NCBI RefSeq assembly: GCF_030815985.1
Contig: NZ_JAUSXM010000001.1
Location: 4,216,001 to 4,280,000 of the forward strand
DNA: 64,000 nt
Reading direction: 5' to 3'
Source: Paenibacillus sp. W2I17
Lineage (GTDB): Bacteria > Bacillota > Bacilli > Paenibacillales > Paenibacillaceae
A program made the position numbers and the translations under genes. The notes under the pieces were generated by a model, which was not told where the DNA came from, searched no databases, and worked only from the letters and a program-made list of their open reading frames with translations. Below are positions 1 to 8,821 of this stretch, one piece after another. Each line of letters begins with the position of its first letter. Position 1 is the stretch's first letter.

Positions 1-280
1 GCAGTGCAGGGGATTTAGTAATAATATCGTTTGAAGTAATACCCGCCGCCATCTGAGCTGCGTTATCCTTCTCCATATCGAGCATTTGATTTATCTGCAG
101 ACTAAGCATTTCTGTTTTTGCCTGTGCGGAACGGATAATCTCCATTTTAACCTGGTCAGCAGCTTTTTGATAAGACAACCATCCCACGGTAATGCTCGGT
201 ACTATCAGGAACAGGAGCAATGCAGCAATCAGGCGTTTTTTTACGGTTAAAGTAAACCAATTTCGAATCCTTTTCTTCAT
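1..280 (-). CDS. Methyl-accepting chemotaxis protein, N-terminal part (runs off the window)
   Basis: Only the first 93 codons are inside the window. The product begins with a basic stretch (MKKRIRNWF..KKR), followed by one hydrophobic membrane helix at about residues 18-38 (LIAALLLFLIVPSITVGWL). After it comes a polar, helical segment (KAADQVKMEIIRSAQAKTEM) typical of the start of the extracellular sensor domain of chemotaxis receptors. The ATG at 278-280 follows a GGGGGAT ribosome-binding site. The signalling domain that would prove the family lies outside the window. A sigma-D-like promoter upstream (316-343) supports a chemotaxis role. A membrane sensor histidine kinase with a similar N-terminus is the main alternative. 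Confidence 0.6.
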   Translation of the reverse strand, partial: MKKRIRNWFTLTVKKRLIAALLLFLIVPSITVGWLSYQKAADQVKMEIIRSAQAKTEMLSLQINQMLDMEKDNAAQMAAGITSNDIITKSPAL

Positions 281-315
281 TTAACTATCCCCCATCATAA
301 TCTTCACCCATCCTT

Positions 316-343
316 TTATCGGACAATCGCTGTAAAAATATTA
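316..343 (-). promoter_or_regulatory. Sigma-D-like promoter of the chemotaxis receptor gene
   Basis: On the minus strand TAAT at 340-343 is followed by exactly 15 bases and then GTCCGATAA at 316-324. This is close to the flagellar/chemotaxis sigma-D pattern TAAA-N15-GCCGATAT. It lies 36 bases upstream of the receptor start codon. Seen by eye only. Confidence 0.45.
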
Positions 344-547
344 TGTATAGATACTAAATTAGTACAAATTTAATTTAAATGATCTGATCTGATTATATGG
401 ATTATATCCGCTTATTCGTTTTGACCCTCTACGCGAGATCGTTTACAATGCTCATAAGCTGGCTATTCATGAAACGATTGGAAGGAGAGGATTCAAATCT
501 TACGTAAGTCAAATGAAAGACAACGTATTTCCCCGGTATATTCATCC

Positions 548-1948
548 ATGTTCCGCATTCTGTTAGCGCTCATCCTGTGTGCAGGCCCGATTCTGGGACA
601 AGCTGGTATTATGGCATCCGCAGCGCAGGCGACGCAAGCAGTTCACATTGAAGTGAATGGTGAGCAACAATCCTGGAAGAACGCACCACTTATAATCAAA
701 GGTTCAACGTTTGTTCCACTGCGGGATGTGGTCACATCGGTCAAAGGCACGTTGAAATGGGATAATCGCACCAAGACGGCTACCATTACCGTTGGCAGAG
801 ACAAGCTGATACATCAGGCTGGCAGCAATTCCATTAAAGTAAATAAGGTCGATCTGGCTACAGGTGTGAATTCACGTACCGTTAACGGTACGTTGATGGT
901 ACCTGTCCGGGCAATGGCTAATGCAATCAAGGCAGACATCAAGGTCCAACGCACAGCCACGGGGCAGATGAGTGTAAATATGGTCACTGATCAAGTCAGC
1001 TTGCTGAATAGCGAGGTTGCCAGCGTGGATACATATCTGCGCGAGATCAACTATCCAGGTATGGCTCTGATCGCCCGCGATGGTGAAGTACTTCTAAAGC
1101 AAGGCTACGGACTTGCCGATGAACAGACGCTGAATCGCCCGGATCAGAAGACCCGAATCGCATCGCTGAGCAAATCCTTCACGGCCGCGTCCATTCTGAG
1201 TCTCGTGGAGGATGGTAAGATTAATGTGCAAGATCCAATCTCCAAGTATATCTCTGGTATACCAAAGGGAGATCAGATCACGCTGCATATGCTGTTATCC
1301 CAGACTTCAGGTCTGCCATCCGCATTTGGTCGGGGTGAAGGAACTTCTATGGAAGAGACTGTAGAAGAGATTCGTCACAAAACGCTGAAGTTTGAACCGG
1401 GGAGTGCCTATCTATACAGCAACAGCGGTTATGTTTTGCTTGCATACGTCGTTGAACAGGTATCTGGCATGAGTTATGCCGACTACGTGCAGCAGACGAT
1501 ACTGAAACCACTTGGTATGAAGAATTCGGGAGAGGCCTCCCGTAAAGTGCACACGATTAGTGGTTTTGTTCAAGAAGATAACGCATGGGTAACTGCGCCT
1601 TACTATGTGTCTCAATCCGGATCAGGAACCATCTATTCCACGGTGGACGATATGCTGAAATGGGATCGTGCGTTGTATACAGACAAGATTCTAAGCCAGG
1701 ATACGATTGAACAGATGTATGAGCCTTACTCCGATAAAAACTATGGCTACGCCTGGATTCTCAAAGAAAACGGCATGAATCGTACCGTCTTCCACAACGG
1801 TAGTGGTGGCGGGTTTGCTACAGCCTTTTCACGTAATCTGTCCGATGATATCACGATTATCCTGCTCGGCAACCACGCAGGTATGGACATGACTTCACTT
1901 TTGGATGAAGTTGAGGCACAGACAGCCAAAGCACTGCAATTGCAATAA
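548..1948 (+). CDS. Exported class C beta-lactamase-fold serine hydrolase with copper-amine-oxidase-like domain
   Basis: The start has a hydrophobic signal segment (about residues 3-25). A copper-amine-oxidase-like N domain follows (about 30-146, with FVPLRDV and LMVPVRAMA), a module common on Paenibacillus wall enzymes. A serine beta-lactamase/transpeptidase-like domain runs from about 155 to 460. The catalytic motifs are present: S206-L-S-K209, Y290-S-N292 and H416-N-G. The family contains D,D-peptidases, esterases and the Bacillus subtilis AmiE amidase of the muropeptide-rescue operon, so a wall-peptide substrate is plausible but inferred. The ATG at 548 has no ribosome-binding site. A strong one (AAGGAGAGG, 482-490) instead precedes in-frame ATT/ATC codons at 491/497, which would add about 17-19 mostly basic residues to the signal peptide. 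Convergent with nagZ. Confidence 0.85.
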   Translation: MFRILLALILCAGPILGQAGIMASAAQATQAVHIEVNGEQQSWKNAPLIIKGSTFVPLRDVVTSVKGTLKWDNRTKTATITVGRDKLIHQAGSNSIKVNKVDLATGVNSRTVNGTLMVPVRAMANAIKADIKVQRTATGQMSVNMVTDQVSLLNSEVASVDTYLREINYPGMALIARDGEVLLKQGYGLADEQTLNRPDQKTRIASLSKSFTAASILSLVEDGKINVQDPISKYISGIPKGDQITLHMLLSQTSGLPSAFGRGEGTSMEETVEEIRHKTLKFEPGSAYLYSNSGYVLLAYVVEQVSGMSYADYVQQTILKPLGMKNSGEASRKVHTISGFVQEDNAWVTAPYYVSQSGSGTIYSTVDDMLKWDRALYTDKILSQDTIEQMYEPYSDKNYGYAWILKENGMNRTVFHNGSGGGFATAFSRNLSDDITIILLGNHAGMDMTSLLDEVEAQTAKALQLQ

Positions 1949-1969
1949 TCCATAATCAATCGTTTATAC

Positions 1970-2011
1970 AGAGCAAAGAGACGGTCCTTTAAAGGATCGT
2001 CTCTTTGCTCT
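1970..2011 (+). terminator. Rho-independent terminator after the serine hydrolase
   Basis: Perfect 14-bp inverted repeat (AGAGCAAAGAGACG and its complement) with a short AT-rich loop, followed by a T-rich stretch. It lies 22 bases after the stop codon, between convergent genes. Confidence 0.85.
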
Positions 2012-2116
2012 ATATATGTTTTCATTTTAACGACTGACACTTCCGTTTCGCTGAACCTACAATTCATCTCTTCTCCATCCTGCAAAAGGCAGATTTACTC
2101 ATATTCTTATCACTGC

Positions 2117-3805
2117 CTAGGAGACATCTGCTCTTTCATCATCTGTCTGCTTTAACGTTACAGGAAGTTTCCCCGCAAAAGGAATGCGCCCCATCAGCGC
2201 CTGAGCGACGCTATCCATGGCAAGTGGCCGGCTCTCGTAAGCCGCTACATAGACCTCGGCATCCGGAAGCGCCAGCAGATCATAGGGGCTTCGCAATGCC
2301 ACAACAGCCAGTGGTTTACCCAATTGCTGTATCCAACCAATCAGCCTACACTGTGGATCGCCGGAGGGACTTCCCGCATTGTAGGTTCCCACCACAATCT
2401 GCCGAATGTCATCTGCTTCCGCTGCCTGAAGCAGACGTGCGGAACGAATGGCAACTTCCTCGGGCGTGACCGTCAGATCGACAACATCCAGACCATACAT
2501 GGATAAGGCTGAGCCCAAGGTGAACGTCTGAGTCAACTGTTCGTCGGCAATTGTCGTCACGGACGTGGCAACCGTTATGACCAGCGTGCGTTCCGGCTTC
2601 AAAGGCAGCATATTCAACTGATCGCGCACCAGTGTGATACTGTTCTCGCTAATACGGCGGGCAACCTCTTGGTGTAAAGAACTGTTGCGCTCCGACCAAC
2701 TGGATAGAGCAGGAGCATTTGATACTAAAATATTCACTTCATCAACACCACCCGTTTCACTCTCCAACAAACCACGCTTCGCCTTGTACATCAGCAAGCG
2801 AATCACCGACTCATCAATACGTCTCTCGCTAATCCGCCCACTCCTCACAGCTGCTAACAATGCTTCAAATGCCTCTGCCTGAAGCTTAGCCGTATGGCTA
2901 ATTAACACCAGATCTGCCCCGGCCTCTACCGCCATTACGGCTGCATCGACAGTGCCATAATTCACGGCAATAGCATCCATCTCCATGCAATCTGTCACGA
3001 TCATGCCCTGATAACCCAGTTCCTGGCGAAGCAGACCGCTTAATACGGTTTGCGATAGCGTTACGGGCAGACGCTCTGGCTCCAGTGCAGGGAAATAAAT
3101 ATGCGCCGACATCATGGCATCGACACCTTCGGCGATAGCGGCTCGGAATGGAATCAACTCCAGGCGCTCTACCCGTTCACGATCATGAGTGATGATCGGG
3201 AGGTCCAGATGGGAATCGGTATCCGTATCCCCATGCCCCGGGAAATGCTTGGCTGTCGCTGCAATCCCAGCATCCTGTATTCCCGCAATGGTTCTGGCCC
3301 CATATTCTGCAACGGATTGTGGAGATTCGCCGAATGATCGTACACCGATGACCGGATTGGCCGCGTTATTGTTCACATCCAATACCGGAGCAAAGTTCAT
3401 GTTAATGCCCATGGACTTCAGCTCCAACCCACTGATATATGCCGCCTGATACGCATCGTCAATGGAACCGGCAGCGGCAATGGCCATTGGTCCGGGCATC
3501 AAGGTTATCCCTTCGGTAATTCGAGCAACCATGCCGCCCTCCTGATCAATGGATATCCAGAGCGGCACATTACCGCTGCTTTTGGCAATCTGCTGTAGCC
3601 CTGACGATAACTGCTCTACCTGCTCTGGCGACTCAACGTTGCGCGCAAAATAGATCACGCCACCGATGGGATACTTTCGGAGAAAGGGTTCCACATCGCC
3701 AGCAGCTTCGGTGCCATGAAAACCACAAAGCAGCATTTGCCCGATTTTCTCACGCAAGGTCATCTGTTTCAGCTTCGACTGGTATAACTCTTTTGGCCCA
3801 CTCAT
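2117..3805 (-). CDS. nagZ: Beta-N-acetylglucosaminidase NagZ (glycoside hydrolase family 3), predicted cytoplasmic
   Basis: Removes non-reducing-end GlcNAc from peptidoglycan fragments. The 562-residue protein has the GH3 TIM barrel at about 10-350. It carries the NagZ signature KHFPGHGDTDTDSH (186-199), whose Asp-X-His dyad supplies the acid/base, and the nucleophile Asp272 in IVTDCMEMDAI. A C-terminal GH3 sandwich domain follows (about 390-555), as in Bacillus NagZ. Unlike the exported B. subtilis enzyme, the N-terminus (MSGPKELYQSKLKQMTLREK) has no signal peptide or lipobox, pointing to action in the cytosol on imported saccharides. The ATG follows GGAGGTAAGAA. Last gene of the ABC transporter/namZ operon, 31 bases after namZ. 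Confidence 0.95.
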   Translation of the reverse strand: MSGPKELYQSKLKQMTLREKIGQMLLCGFHGTEAAGDVEPFLRKYPIGGVIYFARNVESPEQVEQLSSGLQQIAKSSGNVPLWISIDQEGGMVARITEGITLMPGPMAIAAAGSIDDAYQAAYISGLELKSMGINMNFAPVLDVNNNAANPVIGVRSFGESPQSVAEYGARTIAGIQDAGIAATAKHFPGHGDTDTDSHLDLPIITHDRERVERLELIPFRAAIAEGVDAMMSAHIYFPALEPERLPVTLSQTVLSGLLRQELGYQGMIVTDCMEMDAIAVNYGTVDAAVMAVEAGADLVLISHTAKLQAEAFEALLAAVRSGRISERRIDESVIRLLMYKAKRGLLESETGGVDEVNILVSNAPALSSWSERNSSLHQEVARRISENSITLVRDQLNMLPLKPERTLVITVATSVTTIADEQLTQTFTLGSALSMYGLDVVDLTVTPEEVAIRSARLLQAAEADDIRQIVVGTYNAGSPSGDPQCRLIGWIQQLGKPLAVVALRSPYDLLALPDAEVYVAAYESRPLAMDSVAQALMGRIPFAGKLPVTLKQTDDERADVS

Positions 3806-3836
3806 TTCTTACCTCCCTCCGATAACAAACATCCGT

Positions 3837-5036
3837 TCATTCATATAACAAAAACGGCTTTCGCCGCTCCTTCCATTCCGCTGCCTGTACATTCCACGCT
3901 TCGATTAAACGAACGAAGCCCGCGCGGTCATGAATGGTTTCCCTGACTACCTTCCCCCCTGCCAGCAGGTCGATAAAGTACCTTGAACCTGGCTCTGGCG
4001 GCTCCAGCCAGCAGAATTGCTCCGGATAAAGTGAAACCAGTTCATGCAAAAGCACTAACCCTGTCTCTACCGCCCGAAATTTCCTGCTGTCCGTTACAAA
4101 AATCCTTACACCACCACACAGTTCACCTGCATGTTTGGAGAATGTTGGCGACATGTACACTGGATGCACATGCACACCTTCCAGCTTGTATTCCCGAAAT
4201 CGTTCCGCCAAACGCTCACCCTCAACCCAGGGTGCCCCAATCCACTCGAATGGGCGGGTCGTGCCCCTGCCCTCCGATACATTAGTGCCTTCGAACAGGC
4301 ACGTACCCGCATATACCCGCACACTGTCCAGCGTGGGCATATTGGGAGAGGGTAACATCCAGGGAAGACCACAATCCGCAAACTCCATGGAGCGCTGCCA
4401 TCCTTCCATGGTAACCACGTCCAATTCGCAAGGTACATCCATCTCGCTGTTGACCATCAGGGCGAGTTCACCTATCGTCAATCCGGTACGTACAGGTACA
4501 CGCCAAGCGCCAACGAGTGATTCATACCCCGCGTTCAGCACACCGCCTTCCACAACGTTTCCACCCAGCGGATTGGGACGGTCCAGAATCAACATGCGTT
4601 TGCCTGCTCCAGCACAGGCATCCATCATATGGAACAAGGTTGAGGCATACGTGTAATAACGGATGCCCACATCCTGAATGTCGAACAGCACCGTATCCAC
4701 TCCAGCCAGCATTGCAGGCGTAGGTTTCTTGTAATCTCCATACAGGCTGAACACCGGAATGTCCAGACGTGGATGAAGCATGTCTCCGAATCTGACACCC
4801 GCCTGAAGCTCTCCACACAGTCCGTGCTCACAGGCATAAAGCGCTGTAAGCATGGCATTAGCCAGTCTGGCGCACACATCTATTGTCGATACAAAGTCCG
4901 GTGTAATACCAGTCGGGTTTGTAATTAGACCGATTCGATTACCCGTTATCCATGGATGCGATAACCCTCTGGACAGAAGGTCAACTCCCGTTTTTACAGC
5001 CGGGATCTGCTCGGTCCCATTCAACTGACCCATCAC
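3837..5036 (-). CDS. namZ: Exo-beta-N-acetylmuramidase NamZ (DUF1343, GH171), predicted cytoplasmic
   Basis: Belongs to the DUF1343/YbbC family, whose B. subtilis member removes MurNAc from the non-reducing end of glycan fragments and works with NagZ. Conserved family blocks are visible: ITNPTG near residue 40, FSLYGDYKKPTPAML, VLFDIQDVGIRYYTY, LDRPNPLGG and EGTNVSEGRGTTRPFEW. Length (about 399 residues) is normal. No signal peptide is seen, unlike the exported Bacillus homologue. The start is either GTG 5036 or ATG 5033. Both overlap the stop of the upstream membrane-protein gene (TGATG), so translation is coupled. Alternative: DUF1343 proteins of other specificity, but adjacency to nagZ, murQ and anmK argues for NamZ. 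Confidence 0.92.
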   Translation of the reverse strand: MMGQLNGTEQIPAVKTGVDLLSRGLSHPWITGNRIGLITNPTGITPDFVSTIDVCARLANAMLTALYACEHGLCGELQAGVRFGDMLHPRLDIPVFSLYGDYKKPTPAMLAGVDTVLFDIQDVGIRYYTYASTLFHMMDACAGAGKRMLILDRPNPLGGNVVEGGVLNAGYESLVGAWRVPVRTGLTIGELALMVNSEMDVPCELDVVTMEGWQRSMEFADCGLPWMLPSPNMPTLDSVRVYAGTCLFEGTNVSEGRGTTRPFEWIGAPWVEGERLAERFREYKLEGVHVHPVYMSPTFSKHAGELCGGVRIFVTDSRKFRAVETGLVLLHELVSLYPEQFCWLEPPEPGSRYFIDLLAGGKVVRETIHDRAGFVRLIEAWNVQAAEWKERRKPFLLYE

Positions 5037-5743
5037 ACATTCCCCTGGCTGATCCAGCCTGTATGCTGGTGATCATTACCGCCTGTTACGACAGGCTCTT
5101 CTTCAGGCTCCAGCACATTAAGAGCAACCTTATGCTGATAGATGGCAAACATACCTCCAAACAGCGCTCCGAAACCAACGACAGTCAGCATTAGCAAAGC
5201 AGTTAAGCACATGGCCTGAAAACAAGCGCCCATCGTGTACCCCGGGTGACGGAAGAACAGCTTTACACTTTCCCCCATCGCCTGAACGATCCCCATGTTT
5301 TTTTGTAAAACAAGCTGCCAAGTATAGAACTGTGACATCAGCGCCATGAGAACAAAGAAAGTCTGGAATACACCCACTGCTGTACCTGTAATTCCACCCT
5401 GTCCACCGTAATACCACCAGGTTGACAATAGAATGAAGCCAAGCACCGCGAAAAGCACACCCACCGATCCTCCCGGGACTATTCCCTTCAACGTTCCGAT
5501 CCAAATATCCTTAAGTCCATTGCGCCGTTCCTTACGTTCCAATCTGTGATGCACGGCATAACAAACACCGAACAGGATGGGCATATATATCAAGGCCAGT
5601 AGCAGCACCGCGATCGGCAGCGGAGCAAACATCAGAATGGGAACCAATACGATGGAGCTAACGACACTGTACAAGGCCACCGGAATAATATCCCGATAGA
5701 TTTCCGCGCCCGACTTAATCAATACTTCACTCAGCTTACGCAT
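5033..5743 (-). CDS. Polytopic membrane protein, DUF624/YesL-like, in the muropeptide ABC operon
   Basis: About 236 residues with roughly five to six hydrophobic helices (for example SVVSSIVLVPILMF, IAVLLLALIYMPILFGV, VGVLFAVLGFILLSTWWYY). A motif LFFRHPGYTMGACF recalls DUF624 (YesL-like) proteins, which often accompany sugar ABC transporters and have no settled function. I chose the ATG at 5743 (MRKLSEVL) because AAAGGGG precedes it at good spacing. An upstream in-frame ATG at 5785 has only a weak site. The stop overlaps the namZ start. Family assignment is tentative. Confidence 0.7.
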   Translation of the reverse strand: MRKLSEVLIKSGAEIYRDIIPVALYSVVSSIVLVPILMFAPLPIAVLLLALIYMPILFGVCYAVHHRLERKERRNGLKDIWIGTLKGIVPGGSVGVLFAVLGFILLSTWWYYGGQGGITGTAVGVFQTFFVLMALMSQFYTWQLVLQKNMGIVQAMGESVKLFFRHPGYTMGACFQAMCLTALLMLTVVGFGALFGGMFAIYQHKVALNVLEPEEEPVVTGGNDHQHTGWISQGNV

Positions 5744-5791
5744 TTTTATTTTCCCCTTTCTCACCGTTCCTTCTTCACCAGGCATCGTCTC

Positions 5792-6901
5792 TTACTCACG
5801 TCCAATCGCAAGCTCCGTCTCTGGATCGAAAAAGTGCGCCTTACGCAGGTCCAGCACAAAATTTTTCTCCATACCTACATAAGCATGTGTTTCCGGATGA
5901 ACCTTGGCCGTAACAGTACGGGCACCGGAATGGAAATACACCAAATTCTCGGAGCCCAGATGTTCTACAACCTGAACTCGCGCCTGCAGCATATGGTCTG
6001 TCGGGATATTCGGAGCGACATCATCACCAAAAATATGCTCTGGACGCAGACCCATAATCACCGGCTTGCCTTGATGACTCTGAAGACGAGCGAGTACACC
6101 CTCTGACAAGGTGAATGATGCACCGTCCACGACAACCTGCGTGCCTTCAATCCGGGCATCAATGAAGTTCATCGCCGGGGAACCGATAAATCCGGCAACA
6201 AACATATTCCGCGGACTCGCATACAGTTCCTTCGGTGAAGCCACCTGCTGAATATCTCCATGATTCATGACCACGATGCGTTCCCCAAGTGTCATGGCCT
6301 CTACCTGATCATGCGTCACGTACACAATCGTGGCACCGAGACGTTTATGCAGCTCACCCAACTCCACCCGCATCTGTACCCGCAACTTGGCATCCAGATT
6401 GGACAGTGGTTCGTCGAATAAAAACACCTGCGGATCCCGGACGATCGCCCGTCCTACCGCAACACGCTGGCGCTGACCACCAGACAGCTCGCGTGGTTTG
6501 CGCTCCAGCATCGCTTCCAGTCCCAGAATGGAGGCCGCATTCTGCACCTGTTCATCAATATAGGACTTTGGCTTTTTCAGATTTTTCAGGCCAAAGGAAA
6601 GATTCTCACGGATGGTCATATGCGGATAGAGTGCATAATCCTGAAACACCATCGCGATATCGCGATCCTTCGGATGCAGATCGTTAACAAGCCGGTCACC
6701 GATCACAATATCACCGCTTGTTTGCTTTTCAAGTCCGGCAATCATCCGAAGTGACGTTGTCTTGCCACAGCCCGAAGGACCCACAAACACTACGAATTCC
6801 TTATCTTCTATAACAAAGTCCGAGCCGGCCACAGCCGTGAACGTTCCTTTATGATCGTCTTTGAATTCTTTGCGCACTTGGCGAAACTCCACGCGTGCCA
6901 T
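5792..6901 (-). CDS. Sugar ABC transporter ATP-binding protein (MsmX/UgpC type)
   Basis: 369-residue ATPase that powers carbohydrate import. It has Walker A GPSGCGKTT (about 42-50), the Q-loop MVFQDYALYPHMT, the signature LSGGQRQR, Walker B VFLFDEPLSNLDAKLR and H-loop VTHDQVEAMT. A C-terminal TOBE/regulatory domain follows (about 240-365), as in MsmX, MalK and UgpC. It sits inside the operon between the permease genes and the DUF624-like gene. Members of this family often serve several transporters, so this ATPase may not be exclusive to the muropeptide system. The ATG is preceded by AAGGGGGATC. Confidence 0.95.
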   Translation of the reverse strand: MARVEFRQVRKEFKDDHKGTFTAVAGSDFVIEDKEFVVFVGPSGCGKTTSLRMIAGLEKQTSGDIVIGDRLVNDLHPKDRDIAMVFQDYALYPHMTIRENLSFGLKNLKKPKSYIDEQVQNAASILGLEAMLERKPRELSGGQRQRVAVGRAIVRDPQVFLFDEPLSNLDAKLRVQMRVELGELHKRLGATIVYVTHDQVEAMTLGERIVVMNHGDIQQVASPKELYASPRNMFVAGFIGSPAMNFIDARIEGTQVVVDGASFTLSEGVLARLQSHQGKPVIMGLRPEHIFGDDVAPNIPTDHMLQARVQVVEHLGSENLVYFHSGARTVTAKVHPETHAYVGMEKNFVLDLRKAHFFDPETELAIGRE

Positions 6902-6944
6902 AGGTAGATCCCCCTTTACGTTGTCGCTTGTCCTGAACTAACAG

Positions 6945-7787
6945 CTAACCTTTTACTGCACCTATCGTAATGCCTTGTAGGAAATAACGTTGCAGTGAGA
7001 AAAACAGAATGATCATGGGTAGCGCACCTATTGTAGCCCCGGCCATCATTGCGCCGAAATCCGTTGATTCGGCAAATACGAACGAAGCCAGCCCTACCTG
7101 GATGGTACGCATCTCGTTGGAATTGGTAATCAGAAACGGCCAGAAAAATTCATTCCACGAAGCTACAAACGTGAAAATTGCCAGCACCGCGATTCCCGGC
7201 TTTGCCATCGGCAGAATGACTTTCCAGAAGATACCGAACTCACTGCATGCATCTATACGTGCCGCATGTATCAGCGATGTGGGCAGCGTAGACATAAACT
7301 GTTTCATCAAGAAAATGTTGCCCACACTAACGGCAGCAGGCAGAATAATGGCCGTATACGTATCCCCTAGGTCAAACACGTTGACCATCAGAATGTACAA
7401 GGGAATCAGCGTCACCTGTGCCGGAATCATCATTGTCCCAAGCAAAGTCCAGAATACCGCCTGACTACCCGGAAACTTTAGTTTGGCAAATGCATATCCC
7501 GCCAGGGAGGCGAAGAATACATTTGTTACGGTCAGAATGATCGAGATGAGCAGCGAATTGTATAACCAGCGCCAGGCATCGGTTTTGGCAAAAAAGCGCT
7601 CATATGGTGATAACGACAATTGCTCCGGAATCATCTGTGGTTTAAACGAAGCCGACATCGCACTATCCTGCACCGAACCAACGAGCATCCAATACATCGG
7701 AATGACCGTCACCAGCGCCCAGACCACCAGCAGAATGGATGCAACAACGAGCAGTATCTTTTTCTGTGTTGATTTCATGGATTTCAT
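6945..7787 (-). CDS. Sugar ABC transporter permease (MalG-type)
   Basis: 280-residue inner-membrane permease with six predicted helices, starting with VASILLVVWALVTVIPMYWML. It has the cytoplasmic EAA-type coupling loop ARIDACSEFGIFWKVILPMAKP (about 176-197) that contacts the ATPase. The sequence pattern is that of the second permease (MalG/SugB) of carbohydrate importers. GGGGGTG precedes the start; ATG 7787 and ATG 7778 are both possible. Probable substrate from context: GlcNAc/MurNAc-containing saccharides. Confidence 0.93.
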   Translation of the reverse strand: MKSMKSTQKKILLVVASILLVVWALVTVIPMYWMLVGSVQDSAMSASFKPQMIPEQLSLSPYERFFAKTDAWRWLYNSLLISIILTVTNVFFASLAGYAFAKLKFPGSQAVFWTLLGTMMIPAQVTLIPLYILMVNVFDLGDTYTAIILPAAVSVGNIFLMKQFMSTLPTSLIHAARIDACSEFGIFWKVILPMAKPGIAVLAIFTFVASWNEFFWPFLITNSNEMRTIQVGLASFVFAESTDFGAMMAGATIGALPMIILFFSLQRYFLQGITIGAVKG

Positions 7788-7842
7788 TCACCCCCGGATG
7801 CTTAATGCAACGTGCTCTAATAGTGCGTGTTTTGAAATACCT

Positions 7843-8766
7843 CTAATACTCAATATCGCTGGAGAAATATTTGAACTGAATGACGGAGATGACAATGATG
7901 ATAATCGCCAGTACAAACGACTGAGCCGAAGCCAATCCGAACTCATAGAACTTAAATGCCGTCTCGTAGATCAGATAAGCGATTGTTGTTGTCGCAAAGT
8001 TTGGTCCACCCTGTGTCATCAGATATACCGAGATGAACACCTGGAAGGATGTAATAACACCTGTGACGAGCAGATACAGCGTCGTTGGTTTGAGGAGTGG
8101 CCATGTAATCTTGCTGAACTGGGTCCAGCCGCTGGCATGATCAATATCCGCCGCTTCGTATAGTGATTTCGGAATACCACCCATGGCTGCCAGATACAGA
8201 ATAATGCCCGCTCCGTGCGATCCAAGCCAGTTCATCAGAATGAGGGAAAAGAGTGCCGTTCCCGACTGGCCCAGCCAGATTACTGGGTCAAGGCCGAACA
8301 AGCCGAGAAAACGGTTGAGCAGCCCCGAATCCGTCGGATCAAAGATCGCCAGCCATACAATGGATATGGTCACCCCGGAGGCTACCGCAGGCAGATACAT
8401 GGTAGCTTTGAAAAATGTCTGCCATTTGCTTTTCATTTGATAGATGAAATAGGACAGTACAAATGTAATGAGAATATTGACCGGGACTGTGCCTACGGTG
8501 AAGATGACTGTATTTTTAATCGACTTCCAGAACGTCTCATCCTTCACCAGTCGCTCGTAGTTATCCAATCCAACCCACGTCGAGTTCATAATATTGTATT
8601 TCTGGAAGCTCATCACAAGAGCCGTCAGAACAGGATACAGTGTGAAAATGAGAAACAGCAGGACAGGCGCCAAAATAAACAAATACGCCCACCCGTAGTC
8701 TCGCCAAAACCGGGCAACCCGGGAAGTCCGGGGCACGGACGGTTTTGGCGCAAGGGCGGTCTGCAT
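7843..8766 (-). CDS. Sugar ABC transporter permease (MalF-type)
   Basis: 307-residue permease with six or more helices. It has a proline-rich cytoplasmic N-terminus and the first helix YLFILAPVLLFLIFTLYPVL, typical of the MalF/UgpA family. The EAA loop is YEAADIDHASGWTQFSKITWP (about 205-225). A strong ribosome-binding site (AGGAGAGGAGG) precedes ATG 8766. Together with the next permease it forms the channel of the importer in this operon. Confidence 0.93.
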   Translation of the reverse strand: MQTALAPKPSVPRTSRVARFWRDYGWAYLFILAPVLLFLIFTLYPVLTALVMSFQKYNIMNSTWVGLDNYERLVKDETFWKSIKNTVIFTVGTVPVNILITFVLSYFIYQMKSKWQTFFKATMYLPAVASGVTISIVWLAIFDPTDSGLLNRFLGLFGLDPVIWLGQSGTALFSLILMNWLGSHGAGIILYLAAMGGIPKSLYEAADIDHASGWTQFSKITWPLLKPTTLYLLVTGVITSFQVFISVYLMTQGGPNFATTTIAYLIYETAFKFYEFGLASAQSFVLAIIIIVISVIQFKYFSSDIEY

Positions 8767-8821
8767 GGCGAATCCTCCTCTCCTAATCAGTGTGGTTTTA
8801 CGTTATGTTTGATTGTCCGAG

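Noticed and set aside
4106..4818. Several overlapping 70-170 residue frames within namZ
   Set aside because: Shadow frames of a clearly recognised gene, with no family resemblance.
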